Below are positions 12,505 through 25,559 of a stretch of DNA of 64,000 nucleotides, one piece after another; within the stretch, counting starts at the first letter, position 1; each line of letters starts with the position of its first letter. Source of the DNA: Carex sylvatica (taxonomy: Eukaryota; Streptophyta; Magnoliopsida; Poales; Cyperaceae); contig CAXKVR010000043.1 of NCBI GenBank assembly GCA_964058845.1, positions 1 through 64,000 on the forward strand. Reading direction: 5' to 3'. The translations under genes were made by a program, and so were the position numbers. The notes beneath the pieces are model-generated. The model made no database searches and was not told the DNA's origin. It was given only the letters and a program-made list of their open reading frames with translations.

Positions 12505-13960
12505 CTACAATATTTTTTGAGTATTTGTAAGGATAAAAAATAACTATTAATTGTTGATAATAAATCAACAGAAATTGTCAAGTATTTTTACCCTCACAAA
12601 TACTTATAATATTTTTTGTAGCTAACAAATTGTAGAAAGAAAATTAAGAGTAAGACCGTTAGTAAGTAAATATCAAAGCCGTTGAGGTTCTGGCACTAAT
12701 AATAATTAACAATGTTTATTGAATATTCAAACTCTATCAATTCGTTAATAATTACTTTAATCAACTTAAGGCGATTAAAAGAACGGTTAGACCGCAAAAG
12801 ACGCCTCAATTGTCCCGTTTCTCTTCTCTTCTATTTAATTCATTATGGCCTTACGAAATCCATCTACCATCTTCAAGTTTGAAAGAGTTTTTTTTTTTTT
12901 TTTTTATTATGATGAGAAAGTTCTAATTTATTGTATTTTTTGCTGCAATATTTATATTAGCTAAATAAAATGCTACATTATAATATTTTTTTTTTTTTAC
13001 AAAGAGGACTACAAAAGCATTTTAATATTTATTTTTATAATTGTTTTTTAAAGTGAATTCAAGCTATATGAGATATATGTGTATATTGAAAAATTGTGTC
13101 TCAATTTTTTTATCTGAATTAAAAATTTCAGATTTGAAGTTCCAACCTTTGAATGGACTGAAGCACATCCCTAAACAAGAATACAAGAATACAAGGAAAT
13201 TTTACTAGTGCAATGAGATGCGTGCATTAGGAATAATAAAATGTCGTCATTATTGAAATAGGTCCATTTTCAAACCCATGTTCCTTGTAAATTTATGATG
13301 ATGGTCCACTAATTAAGGCTCTTTGACTACAAGCTAAATAAATAAAAACAGTAGTAAATGATCCTTCTAAATTAATGAAGAGGCCACATCCTATTTATGT
13401 TTTAATATTTGTATCAGACCCTATGTGGGTAACTTAATTTGGTACGGTACTGTTAAATTATTTGGTATCAGTTTCAAACAATTAATACTGAATTCAACCT
13501 TTTCCATGTGATCACACATGGATGATATATGCATGAATATATTAATTTTCACCATGTTCAATTTAAAATACTTAATTACCTCATTAGCAGTTTCCTTATA
13601 ATTAAAGGGACCCACCGAGAATAAATCATACGGATAACACCCGCTTTAGCAAGCCGCGCCTATCAATTAATGATTTTGGATAAGTTCTTCTACCAAATTC
13701 TGAATAATAATAATAATATAGCGCACACGGACAGATCAGGTGTTTGATCGTCATGATAACAACAATTAAAACAGCGAATCAAGTTTAAATAATTAATTAG
13801 ATTCATAGTTAATCGAACACAAAATAAAAAGCGCTGTAATTTATATTTCTAATATTTTAGTTTCTAATTTTAATTAGAGGAGGATCCAATTCATGAAAAC
13901 ACATTATCGTTTTACTAATATGTGTGTGAGTCTCTGTGTGTGTATATATATATATGGAGA
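12505..13960. other. Intergenic, duplicated segments, no gene
   Basis: 12500-12620 contains an inverted repeat (GTAGCTACAATATTTTTTGAG mirrored near 12595-12625). 13094-13260 is a copy of the 2178-type module. 13260-13630 matches 17660-17870 and 19690-20105. 12888-12906 is a T tract. Confidence 0.6.
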
Positions 13961-13962
13961 TT

Positions 13963-14362
13963 GACTTGGGTGAGCCATGGCTCACCAAGCGTTTGTACTC
14001 CACGCTATATTTTTATTTTGAAAGTCCAAACTACCGATCCGAACCGTTAGATGTGATCTCTATATTGAAATGTGCTTGGAGACCAAATTTTACTATTTAT
14101 TAAGCATTTTTTAAAATTACTGTTTGGCTGTGAACAGTAAAAAACAGTAAAATTTTCTAGACCATTGGATCAGCAATTTTCAAAAATGCCTAATAAATAG
14201 TAAACAAATTCCAAAAAATGTAAAATTTGGTCTCCAAACACATTTCAATATGGAGAACAAGATGAACGGTTTGGATCGGTTGTTTGAATTTTCAAAATGG
14301 CTAAAATGAGCCATGGCTCACCAACGCGAAATAAGCCATGGCTCATTTTAGCTCAACTCTAT
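13963..14362. mobile_element. Foldback MITE with TGAGCCATGGCTCA ends
   Basis: Outer inverted repeats contain the palindrome GAGCCATGGCTCACCAA on both sides. The inner arms and the TGGATCAGCAATTTTCAAAA / TAATAAATAGTAAA core belong to the common foldback family. This is the clearest case of the shared core carrying different outer ends. Confidence 0.75.
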
Positions 14363-14744
14363 ATATATGAGTAAGAGTAAGACTACCATGTTTTGCAAAT
14401 TAAAGTGGGTGTTTTAGTTTACGCTCATATCTCTAGTTTTAAAGTTTAAAATGTCGATCCGAACGTTCAAATTGATATCCATATTAAATTGTGCTTGCAG
14501 ACCAAATTTTATATTTTTTGAAATTTTTATACTATTTTTTTAGAATTTTCAAAATCATTGTTTTTGATGGTCCACATCCTTTTCTTTCTACTTACGGTTC
14601 TAGTGAATTCAAATTTTTTGTCTTATTAGAATATGTTATTTCTCTAACATGCCTTTCAGAAAAAGAACATGTTATTTCTAAGGGTTTTAACATTTGATTA
14701 TTTTAATAAGACAAAAAATAATTATTCTTAATTTGACTATTCTT

Positions 14745-15101
14745 AAAAAAAAAAGTATTAGGATCGGTTGTTAATAAAAAAATCGATCTTGATAGTATCA
14801 GAATCGGTTGTTTAGAACAACTGATCCTCATAATTGAACTATCAGGATCGGTTCTTTTTAAAAACCGATCCTGATAGTATCAGTTGTTTAGAGAAACTGA
14901 TCATGATACTATCAGGATCGGTTTTTATAAACAACTGATCCTAATAGAGGAACTATTATGATTAGTTGTTTAAAAAACTCAATCTGATTAACTATTATGA
15001 TCGATTTTGTTCAGAGAACCGATCCAGATAGATACTATTATTGGTTGTTTCATATAGCCGATCCAGATAGGCCGATCCTTATTCCTGTTTTTCCACTAGT
15101 G
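14745..15101. mobile_element. CACTA-type transposon end with subterminal GATCGGTT repeats
   Basis: On the minus strand the segment begins CACTAGTGGAAAAACAG, a CACTA terminus. It is followed by about ten alternating direct and inverted copies of a GGATCGGTTNTTT motif, as expected of CACTA subterminal transposase-binding regions. No transposase is present. Confidence 0.75.
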
Positions 15102-16404
15102 ATGGTCCAAAAATAGTTATTTTATATCTATCTTAAATAATATTATTTTTTTTCAAAAATTATAAAATTTCATCCAGAAGCATTATTTAGTATGAATATC
15201 ATGTTGAGGGATTCAGATAGACAATTTGAACTTTGAAAACAAATATAAAATATGAGATATGAAAAACATGAGATATTGGAACCCTCCTATATAGAGCGAT
15301 GCTATGATGCTTTGGGAAGTAAAGATGATGTTTTACTTCTCGTTCATATCTCTATTTTTAAAGTTCAAATAGGTAATCCGAACTTCTCAGCATGATATTC
15401 CTATTGATATGTGCTTGGAGACCAAATTTTATATTTTTTAGAAATTTTTAACTATTTTTTGAATGTTTGAAAATCACAGCTTTTCATTAAATAAAAAATA
15501 ATTCCAAAATTTCAAAAAAATAGTAAAATATTTTCAGAAAATAGAAAATTTGGTCTCCAAGCACATACTAATATGAAGATCATGTTGAGAAGTTCGAATC
15601 GATTATTCGATCATGTTGGGAAGTAAAACACCCTCTTTACTTCCCAAAGCATGAGAGAGAGCTTGGTTAATATTAACACGTTTGATTCGGAGCTGTGGTG
15701 CAACCAATTAGTTTTTTTATTTTCAAAGTTCAAACTATCGATCCAAATCGTTAGATGTGATCTTATATTAAAATGTGCTTGGAGACCAAATTTTATATTT
15801 TTTTAATTTTTTTTTTATAATTTATTAAGCCAGTTTTCTAATCGCTAATTTTAATAAAGAGTGAAAATTTCTGAATCATTGAAAACTTTTTTTTTTAAAA
15901 TGACTTAATAAATAGTAAAAAAGTTCAAAAAATTGTAAAATTTGGTTTCCAAGCACATTTTAATATGGATTGAATGTTGAATGGTTTGGATTGACTGTTT
16001 AGACTTTAAAAATATAAAAATCGAAGCATTTATTCCACGGCCTAGAAACAAACGTTTTGATATTAGCCAATCTTTGTCCCTCTCTCTCTCTCTATATATA
16101 TATATAGATTTATTTTACTCTATAATCTTGTTTTGTGATTTTAAAGTTCGAATCATCAATCCAAATCATTCAATCTAATCTCCACATTAAATTGTGCTAG
16201 GAGACTATCTTTTCAATTTTTTCAGAAAACATTTTACTATCTTTTTTTGAATTTTTGAATATCACTATTTTTCGGTGGTCTACAATTTTCTATAAAATAA
16301 TAATTTTAAATTCAAAAAATAGTAAAATAATTCAAAAAAAATGTAAAATTTGGATTTTTATATATCTCCTTTTCCGGTTGATATATATATATATATAGAG
16401 AGAG
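15102..16404. repeat. Large duplicate of the 369-1700 block
   Basis: Runs collinear with about 369-1700, including MITEs, the CT microsatellite and the AT tract (16380-16397), with scattered substitutions and small indels. Shows that MITE clusters move with segmental duplications as well as by transposition. Confidence 0.8.
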
Positions 16405-16640
16405 AGTGACTAACGTACATTCGTATGCATATGGGCCGAAATACATACGAACCAAATTTTAAATTTTAAATTCCAAAAAGTCGATCTGAACCGTTCATCT
16501 TGTTCTCCATATTAATATGTGCTTGGAAACAAAATTTTATATTTTTATGAATTTGTTTACTATTTATTAAGCCATTTTAAAAATTATTGATCCAACGGTG
16601 ACTGCATAAAACAGTAAAATCAGCAGTCCTAGATATAAAA
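16405..16640. mobile_element. Half of a foldback MITE (left arm)
   Basis: Outer end TCGTATGCATATGGGCCGAA is the reverse complement of the end at 138-160, so the two window positions hold opposite halves of the same subfamily. Inner arm GATCTGAACCGTTCATCTTG and core present; the right arm is missing and continues into a 44480-type duplicate. Confidence 0.65.
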
Positions 16641-17039
16641 TGTCATGATTATTTTGAAAAAAAAAAACTAAAAATAAAAAGTCCTTTAGGCATTTTTTCT
16701 ATTTTCATTTGCATATTGAAGAAGCCATTCTTACAAGTCCTAGGTATGATTTTTCTTTGTGTATATCTTCATTAGTCATTTTTTTTATGGCTTTGTATAT
16801 CAGTCTTTAGTTTGATTTATTTTCATGGTTGACTCTTGACTGCAATCTCATACTGATGGGATACTTTGACCTGCAGTGAACCGTAGAAACGAGCTCTCAT
16901 AAATTTCAATTTAATTTGCAAATATGAAAATAATTTGATGTCAAATGAAGTAGAAACGAACTCTAAAATTTAAATCAGATTTAACTTGAACATGATCAAA
17001 CCCACCAAAGATGGCATCGGAAACTGGTGTGACCGAAAA

Positions 17040-19713
17040 AAAAATGACAATTATATTATGATGGAATAAAATAATTATTGTCAGATAGTAATGATTACTA
17101 TCTGGTTATAATATCTACACATGACGGATTTAAGTATGGAAAAAGTCTCCTATAAATTAAAAAAATATCTGTTTATGCTAAATTTTTCAGTCAGTCCAAT
17201 CTCAATTGTCTCATTCTTACCTACTCAGGAGTTGAAAAAAGTTAAAAAATGAAGTCAATTAACCCTGATTTATTTTTAAAATTTATTTACTTATACTTGA
17301 TTTTTAAAATTTATTTACTTATATATATAATAGAGTAAAATATAATGAATATTGTAAAATTAATTCCTATTCATAATATAAATTTTTTATATAATTAATT
17401 TTATAATATGAAAGTCTGACTCAGATAGTTCCTGTACCTATGATCCAAATTTCAAAATTAAATTGTTGTTTAATTCATACAAGAATAGTATAAAGATTCT
17501 AATTAATACATGTGTTATATTCTTTGTTATTCAAAGTCAACTGTTTTAGTTGTCAATAGCGGTGTAAATAATTCAGTGTATCTTTTCTGCATGCATACGG
17601 TTCTAGTACATATTCCTCAACGGTGACAAATTAACCAAATAAAACTCTGTAATTAAGAAAGGACAAAATAGTGTCCATTTTCAAACCCAATTCCTTGTAA
17701 ATTTATAAGGATTGTTAACTAAGGCTCTTTGACTACAAGCTAAGTAATAAAAACAGTAGAAAATGATCCTTCTAAATTAATGAAGAGGCCACATCCTACT
17801 TGTTTTAATATTTGTACCAGACCCTATGTGGGTAACTTAATTTGCTACGGTGCTGTTAATTCTATATCAGACTCTATATATGTTTAATTAATATCTGTGA
17901 TTAAAATCATTCATAAAAAGTATTAAATTAATCAACAAAGTTATTTATGTGTTATTTATGTAGGGCTGAGCAGAATCGGTTCACTATTTATTTAGCCAGT
18001 ATCTGTTACATGTCAGATGTTGATAAATGAGATAAATTATATAAAATATTCATAATGTGTATGTGAGTCAATTGGCTCTTACTCTTTCAACATGAATCAA
18101 TTATAGTTATACGTAATTTATAACAGAAATATCAGTATTTCACAGGATCTAAATAGTGATTATAGCGCACACTATAGCTTTTAAGGTCTGAAAAAACAAT
18201 AATGTAACTATAGCACAACTATAACTAGCTATTTAGAATCATTATAAAAGAAAAACAGTTAGTAGCGTTATACCTTTTGAATTCATCAATAACTAGTTAT
18301 TTAGAACCCTGATATTTGATGAATATGATCATATTAGTGGTCTGTTTCTCAATGTTAGTTTTCATCTCTTGAGCAACTCTGCCTCACCGGGGAGGTTCAT
18401 ACCGCTCCGCCGGTAGTGATATGTTGCTAAATACATAGATTGGAGATTAGAAATAAAGTAAGGGGCTTGTTTGCTTAAAATGACTAAGTGTAATTATTGT
18501 AAATCATGTAGGTTCTGTTTGTACTTGTAAGATTGCTAAGTTAAATTCATGTTTGTATTGTGACATATGTATTCATATTCATATATGCAACATACGTGTA
18601 TGATTCATCAAGTATTTTAGTTCAAATTTTACTTGTCATAAGGCGATTAGAAGGACGGTTGGACCGCTAGATGCCTCCATTGTCCCGTTTCTCTTCTATT
18701 TAATTATGGCCTTAGGAAACATCCAAATTGAAATTTGAAGGAGTTTATATATGTTATTCATTAAGAGAAAGTTTTCATTTATTGTACTTTTTTACTGCAA
18801 TATTCATTTCAGCTATATATCTAAATGCTACGTTATATTTTGTTTTAAAAAGAGCAGTAAAATAGTTTTATATTTAAAATATATTTTTGTAATTATTTAT
18901 TAAAGTTAATTCAATCTATTTTAGACATATAGGTGTATATTGAAATATTGTAAATTTTAAAGAGACCTCAAAAAACCTTCTTCTTTTTTATACAGTTGTT
19001 ACTAATTTACTTCTTTGAATGTTTATCTTTCAATCTTGTGCCAAACAAACCATATAAGTTGTTACAATTTAGGGATGTGTATAAAATACTTAAATACATG
19101 TAAAATGCTGGTAATATATGGCAAAGATTAGTAGTTGGGAATTAATGTCATTTGTAATTTGAATTTTAAATTGTCAATGCAAAATTAAAACCTTGGGATG
19201 ATGTTGCTTAGCAATATAGTTATTTGATCCATTCTCAAATACAATGCTCACATTAATATCATGATGCAGAGAATTAATTACATTATGATGGAATAAATTT
19301 ATTATTGTCGATTACTATATATCTGGTTAAAATATCCACACGATGGATTTAAGCACGGAAAGTCTCCTATAAATTATAAAAAAAATATAATTTTAAACTA
19401 ATTAAATATGTCAGTCGGTTTAATCTCAATTTTTTAATTCTCACCTACCCAAGAGTGGAGAAAAGTTTAAAGAATGAGATCAATTGATTCTGATTTATTT
19501 ATCAAAATTTAATCTGACTCCGTTCCTGCATCTACTATCAAAATTTCCAAATTAAATTGTTGAGCAATTCATACAAGAAATAGTATAATGATTCTATATA
19601 CATGTGTAACTCTTTGTTATTCAAAGTCAACCGTTTCACTTCTCAATAGCGGTGTAAATAATCCACTTTATAAGAAAGGACAAAATAGTGTCCATTTTCA
19701 AACCAATAATTGT

Positions 19714-19749
<36 letters not shown>

Positions 19750-20880
19750 TTCGAATAATTATCCGTATATCTTTCTTATGAGGATGGTCAACTAAGACAA
19801 GTAAATAAAAACAGTAGTAAATTAATGAAGAGGCCACATCCCATATATTTATGTTTTAATATTTCTACCAGATCCTATATCCTACAATTTGTTAAACAAT
19901 AAACCAAGTTTTGTAACGATTTTACTGCTAGTAAATTTCAACCATTCAAACAATACTGAATTCAACCTTTTCCATGTTATCACACGTGGCTATATTAATT
20001 TTCACTATGTTCAATTTAAAATACTTAATTACCTCATTAACTGTTGGTTACACAAATTCTGTATATTTCTCGTGGGACCCACCGAGAATAAGTCATACGG
20101 ATAACATCCGATTTAGCAAGCCGTCTATTAATGTTTTTGAATAACTTCTTCTACGTACCCAATGCCACCTCCAAATTCTGAATAATAATATATAATAGCT
20201 CACACACGGACAAAACAAAAAGCGGCTGTAATTTATAATAATTAATCGAATTAAGTTTAAATAATTAAATAATTAATTAAGTTTAAATAATTAATCGAAT
20301 TTAAATTTATTATCTAATTGAACACAAAATAAAAAGCGGCTGTAATTTCTAATTTCTAATGTTTTAATTTTTAATTTTAATTAGAGGAGGAATCCAATTA
20401 CACTATTTTATAGTGATATATATTGACACTATATGTTTATAAATTATTTTTGTAATTTTAAAATTCAAACAGTTGATCTGAACCATTCAACGTGATCTTC
20501 ATATTAAAACGTACTAGGTGACCAAATGTTACATCTTTTAATTATTAATAAAAAATTAAGAATTTATTTATGATTAACTCGAAATTTAACTTTAATTACA
20601 AATTAGAATTCAAAAAGAGGACCAATATAAAATTTTAAAAAATAATTAATTCAAACTTATATATCTCTATAAAAATTCAAAATTCTAAAGGGGATGAGGG
20701 GATGAAATAAATTTATTTCTGAAATATCAGTTTCACGTATTCGTTCAGTTTGATACATTCTCCCGGTTCGTGAATCCACCACACTTATTTTAGTCTTAAA
20801 TGAACATGAAAATAAGTTTCTAATGGAATTTTTTTACGTTGAGCCATTCATATAATATGCAAAGAAAGAAAAATTATAAT
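17040..20880. other. AT-rich intergenic DNA, no gene seen
   Basis: Contains internal duplication: 17080-17870 and 19270-19900 share blocks (GTCAGTCGGTTTAATCTC-type, AATAGCGGTGTAAATAAT, and GAAGAGGCCACATCC). An AT tract lies at 19718-19747. No supported ORF. Confidence 0.6.
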
Positions 20881-20953
20881 GGCTTCGCCCGGGTTCGAAC
20901 CGGAGACCTTCAGTGTGTTAGACTGACGTGATAACCAACTACACCACGAAACC
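20881..20953 (-). tRNA. tRNA-Val (AAC)
   Basis: On the minus strand, 73 nt with acceptor stem GGTTTCG/CGAAGCC, D-arm box GTGTAGTTGGTTATCAC, anticodon stem TCAGT/ACTGA enclosing loop CTAACAC (anticodon AAC), and T-arm GGTTCGAACCC. All stems pair (one G-T). No intron. An identical gene lies at 53980 on the other strand. Confidence 0.96.
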
Positions 20954-21842
20954 ATTGTGAACAAACTGTTCTAATTGTTTTCATATTATTAAATAAAGTT
21001 GGTTCCCTCAATTAACTTCTGTGCGGTGGTTTTAAGTGATACAAGTAGGCGCATAGAGCTATGGGTATTGACGAGACATATATATATAAATTATTATGTT
21101 TTTATAATATAAGCTCTCCTGTTTACATCTGAATGCAAATAGAATATTTTAACCACACTAATACTTTGCATATTTTCCATGAAAACAGCTTGTTGTCCAT
21201 TCTAGAAATTATTTGAAAATAGCAATGAAATAAACAGAGAAAAAAAATTGAATTGAAAGATAAAAAATTACCTTCATATATTATATAGGAAATGGAGTTG
21301 TAACGATAAAATGTGTTAAAAAGTTGAAAATTTTGATGTTTTATTTTAACTTTACTCCGCCTCAAAGTGTGTCAAACTTTTATTTAATTTATTAAAGCAT
21401 CTTGTATCTAGGGGCCAAATTATATCTTTCTTTTCAGATATAGATTGGATATTAGACAGATACATGTAAATACAGATAATTAAAATTCCAAATTATATAT
21501 ATACCACTATCCGTACAGATATTTAGATATCAGCATCTAATTTTCGAATATGGATACAAATTCGGTCGGATAATACGTTTTCACCCGTATCTAGGAGTGT
21601 AAACGGAGTCGAATTATCCGACAGATATCCGCTTCGAATCTGAATCCGAATTAAACGGTTCTAGATACTTCCGGATAATTATCAAATATCCATATAATAT
21701 CCGGATTCGAATACAGATACAGATAGTAAGTATAAAACAGAGCGGATGTTCGAACCATCCGAAATATGATCGGACCCGCTAAGAACCTCATTTGTTGAGG
21801 CAGACCTGGACCTGCTAGGCGAACCCGAACCCGCTAGAGTCG

Positions 21843-22045
21843 GAGTAGGTCCGATGCCCATTGGACCTACTTTGGTTCGATGGGTGTTGTGACCATCCAA
21901 TTGAATCAAGATTCGTGTACTCTGTATTAAAATCCGTGCTACTTTTATCAATTTTCGTACGCACAATTCTTAATGCTGATCGTACGGTGATAGAGCCCAT
22001 CGAACCTAAAAGTAGGTCCAATGGGCATCGGACCTACTCCTATCT
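21843..22045. repeat. Inverted repeat around AGTAGGTCC...GGACCTACT
   Basis: GGAGTAGGTCCGATGCCCAT (about 21844) with the following TGGACCTACTTTGGTTCGAT is mirrored at about 21991-22040, separated by about 110 bp. The transcript would fold into a stem of about 40 bp. Confidence 0.75.
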
Positions 22046-22082
22046 CGAACCCGCTAGGAGGACCTTCAGTGCCAAAATAAAT

Positions 22083-22150
22083 TGCTTGAGTTGGGATTCG
22101 AACCCTTATCCTCTAGCATAAGGCTAGACATCAAACCACTACATCGCTTT
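22083..22150 (-). repeat. tRNA-like (SINE-head-like) sequence
   Basis: Minus strand shows an A-box-like TAGTGGTTTGATG and a perfect B box GGTTCGAATCC at tRNA spacing, with a hairpin TCTAG/CTAGA between. The acceptor ends do not pair and the residue before the would-be anticodon is C rather than U. It is more like a tRNA-derived SINE head or tRNA relic than a working gene. It lies inside the hAT-like element at 21590-22490. Confidence 0.45.
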
Positions 22151-22489
22151 AACTTTTTTTATTATTCTTTTATTTTATATATATAATATATTAACAGATC
22201 ATCTCTTATCTCTTCAACATTATAATTAATATTTGTATCTTAGAAGTTAATATATCTTAATTATCCGACCATTATTCGTTTTATATCCGTATTCGAATTC
22301 GTATCCGTGGACTATCCGTTCCGTATCCGTATCCGTTTAAGGCAAATTTGATTTTAAATTTTGATATATATTTACTATCCGTATTCATATTCGTATTCGC
22401 TCATTATTCGACGGATGCAGATATGGTATCAGCATTATCCGCTCCGTATTCGATCCGTATCCGCTCCGTTTTCACCCCTATCTATGCCT

Positions 22490-23059
22490 CTATTGATAAA
22501 AAAATATGTGACCGTTGTTGGTTAAAAATATGTTGCCTTTACTTTAAAACAAAGTAATTATTGCGAGTAAAAATAATATCTGTCCCAAAGATATTTATTG
22601 AACAATTTTGTCATACCTTATGAAATAGATTGTGATTCGTGAAATTGTTGGATGTCTGCATGAAAAATTTATGAACGATCAATTGCATGTTTACAATTTG
22701 ATCTTTTCTTATCACGGCCTACTATTGACTGCAATTAATCTCATACCCATAAGTTAGATAGTTTTCTTTAATGTTATATTTGATGTGGTACTTTGAACGT
22801 GTGTTACTTCCAAATCATTGTTTTACTAGAAAACAATTCAAACAGATTGACCTTTCATTTTTTGTGACTTTTTATTGATGTAAGGACGACAAATTACGGA
22901 AGCTAATATATATATATATATATATTGACAGTTTCAATCCAATTGACTACTTGACTTTTAAACAATTCAAACATAAAATGAAGAATCAGTCTTTATACCC
23001 GAAAAAAATGTTCTCAATCATTTTCTGATTGACAGATTATGAATTCAAAATTCAGATAA

Positions 23060-23112
<53 letters not shown>

Positions 23113-23225
23113 ACATGTATATGGAATTCAAAAACTTAACTTCTATCTTTCTTTAAAAAAAAATAAAAAATTTCAAACTCAAAATGGCAACTTAAAATTG
23201 CCACCACTAAATTCTTACGTATAAA
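22490..23225. other. Intergenic, microsatellite, no gene
   Basis: AT-rich with a long AT dinucleotide tract at about 23063-23109. No recognisable gene or element boundary. Confidence 0.6.
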
Positions 23226-23470
23226 CGTCATGATCGGTCATTTTTATTAATATCCTAAAAAAAATATATATAATTTTAAAGATACCCCCGCATTAGATTT
23301 TCTGTCAAAACTACCCCGACCGCCAGGCCCACGGGCGGCCCAATCCCTTAGCGGACCGCCCGTGACAGGGGCGCCCCACTAGGGACCAGACCGCCCCTGG
23401 TCCGGGCGGTCCACTTTTTTTTTTTTTTTTAAGAGATCTAATATGTATATATATAATATAATATAATATA

Positions 23471-23501
<31 letters not shown>

Positions 23502-24223
23502 GTAAGGCTACGCTACTTCGCAAATTAAAAGGGAATGTTTTCATTCGCGCTCATATCTATAGTTTCAAAATCCAAAAATTCGATCTGAACCGTTAGATGT
23601 GATCTCTATATTGAAATGTGCTTGGAGACCAAATTTTATATTTTTCTGATTTTTTTTACTATTTATTAAGCCACTTTGAAAATCGCTGATTCAACGTCTA
23701 CCGTTGAACGAAAACTTAAACTGCATTTTTGAGACACTATGGTCCTGTATATATATATGTATATGTATGTGTATATATATGTATATGTATATGTATGTAT
23801 ATGTATGTATGTGATGCAATATGGTCCTGCGCATGCTTTACGAAAAGGGGCACAACTTTTGATCCGTCCGTAGGATCGGGCTGAAATTTTGCCATGAGCT
23901 CCACAGCCCCAAATCCAAGCTAACTTACTTTCCAGCCCGATCCGACCGTCGGATATAGAGTTTTTAGGGTCTTTTATGTATTTTCTGTTTTTTAGGATTT
24001 GTATTTAAACAGACGTGATGTCTTTTTGGGATAGTTATTTATTGACGTATTAGTTTTTATCAAAGAATTGAGAATTTGTGTGATCTCAGAACCAAATCTA
24101 TTTTTCCGTTACTTTTTCCAATTTCTTGATCGGTCGTGCATCAGTATATGTATATGTATATGTATGTATATGTATGTATATGTATGTATATGTATATGTA
24201 TATGTATATATATGTATATGTAT

Positions 24224-24654
24224 GGAGGTTGGCTACTATGCTTATATAAGCATATCCCCACATATGCTTATAACTCATTTTTGTGCTTTCAATGTCCAAA
24301 TGGTCGATCTGAACCGTTCATCTTGTTCTCCATATTAATATGTGCTTGGAAACTAAATTTTACATTTTTCTGAATTTTTTTACTATTTATTAAGCCACTT
24401 TGAAAATCGCTGATCCAACGGTGGCTGCACAAAACAATTAAATCAGCAGCCACCGTTGGATTAATAATTTTCAAGTGGCTTAATAAATAGTAAAAAAATT
24501 CAGAAAAATGTAAAATTTAGTTTCCAAGCACATATTAATATGGAGAACAAGATGAACGGTTCCGATCGACCATTTGGACATTGGAAGCACAAAAATGGGT
24601 TATAAGCATATGTGGGGATATGCTTATATAAGCATAGTAGCCAACCTCTATGTA
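24224..24654. mobile_element. Foldback MITE, GAGGTTGGCTACTATGC ends (copy 1)
   Basis: Perfect-looking terminal inverted repeats GAGGTTGGCTACTATGCTTA ... TAAGCATAGTAGCCAACCTC, with about 190-bp arms meeting near a CCACCGTTGGAT centre. Flanking TATG microsatellite makes the target duplication ambiguous. Confidence 0.85.
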
Positions 24655-24668
24655 TATATGTATATATG

Positions 24669-25092
24669 GAGGTTGGCTACTATGCTTATATAAGCATATC
24701 CCCACATATGCTTATAACTTATTTTTGTGTTTCCAATGTCTAAATGGTCGATCTGAACCGTTAGATGTGATCTCTATATTGAAATGTACTTAGAGACTAA
24801 ATTTTATATTTTTCTGAATTTTTTTACTATTTATTAAGCCACTTTAAAAATCTCTGATCCAATGGTGGCTTAACAAAACAGTAAAATCAGAAGCCACCGT
24901 TGGATCAGCGATTTTCAAAGTGGCTTAATATATAGTAAAAAAATTCAGAAAAATATAAAATTTGGTCTCCAAGAACATATTAATATGGAGAACAAGATGA
25001 ACGGTTCCGATCGATCATTTGGACATTGGAAACACAAAAATGAGTTATAAGCATATGTGGGGATATGCTTATATAAGCATAGTAGCCAACCT
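24669..25092. mobile_element. Foldback MITE, GAGGTTGGCTACTATGC ends (copy 2), TSD TGTATATATG
   Basis: Same ends and arms as copy 1. The element is flanked by TGTATATATG on both sides (24659-24668 and 25093-25102), a 9-10-bp duplication as expected for Mutator-like elements. The repeat-rich target makes chance matching possible. Confidence 0.8.
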
Positions 25093-25559
25093 CTGTATAT
25101 ATGTATATCATTGAGGCAATCTAACTATATTTTCTGGTGTATATTTGAATTAATGTCAAATCCTCAATTAGTGTTATTTTTAGACTTATGATATCCAACT
25201 GACAAATCAAATCAATCAAAGTTATAAAGACTTACGACATCACTTTATAAATATATCAAATGTCTTATTTTTTTTTGATTAAACAAGAAAAAAATTTATT
25301 CACAAAATTATTTAAATAAAAAATATTAACATCTCTTCCTTAAAAAAAAAAAAAAAAAAAAAAAGTTGGACCGCCCGGACTAGGGGCGGTCCGCTGGGGG
25401 ATTGGGGCGCCCCTGTCACGGGCGGTCCGCTAGGGGATTGGGCCGCCCGTGGGCCTGACGGTCGGGGTAATTTTGACAGAAAATCTAATGCAGGGGTATC
25501 TTTAAAATTATATTTTTTTTAAGATATTAATAAAAATGACCGCGTCATGATTATTAGTT

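Larger units (their letters stand above)
21420..22490. mobile_element. Nested hAT-like nonautonomous elements rich in TATCCG/CGGATA
   Basis: The outer end TAGGAGTGTAAACGGAG (about 21591) is mirrored by CTCCGTTTTCACCCCTA (about 22465-22481), the TAGGGGTG-type terminus of plant hAT MITEs. Subterminal ends carry many TATCCGTATTCG units. An older end (GTTTTCACCCGTATC, 21570-21590) abuts it, indicating nesting. The interior contains a 40-50-bp inverted repeat and a tRNA-like sequence. Confidence 0.65.
23225..25556. mobile_element. 2.3-kb element with about 200-bp GC-rich inverted arms
   Basis: Left arm 23225-23420 and right arm 25363-25556 are inverted copies. Each carries ATTTTTATTAATATC, GATACCCC-GCATTAGATTTTC and a GC-rich stretch of GGGCGGTCC / GGACCGCCC units, next to a T or A tract. 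The right arm and its inner flank (25140-25560) recur, degraded, at 28260-28640. The interior contains microsatellites (23740-23815, 24145-24230), a hairpin around GGATCGGGCTG...CAGCCCGATCC (23874-23945) and two foldback MITEs. No coding sequence. Class unknown. Confidence 0.65.

Noticed and set aside
14745..15101. CRISPR-like regularly spaced repeats
   Set aside because: Repeats alternate in orientation, vary in spacing and end at a CACTA terminus; this is a plant transposon subterminal region.
22083..22150. Functional tRNA gene on the minus strand
   Set aside because: Acceptor stem does not pair and the U33 position is C; only the pol III boxes are good.
24068..24373. Cys/Tyr/Ile/Met repeat ORFs
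   Set aside because: They are translations of the TATG/TATATG microsatellite.
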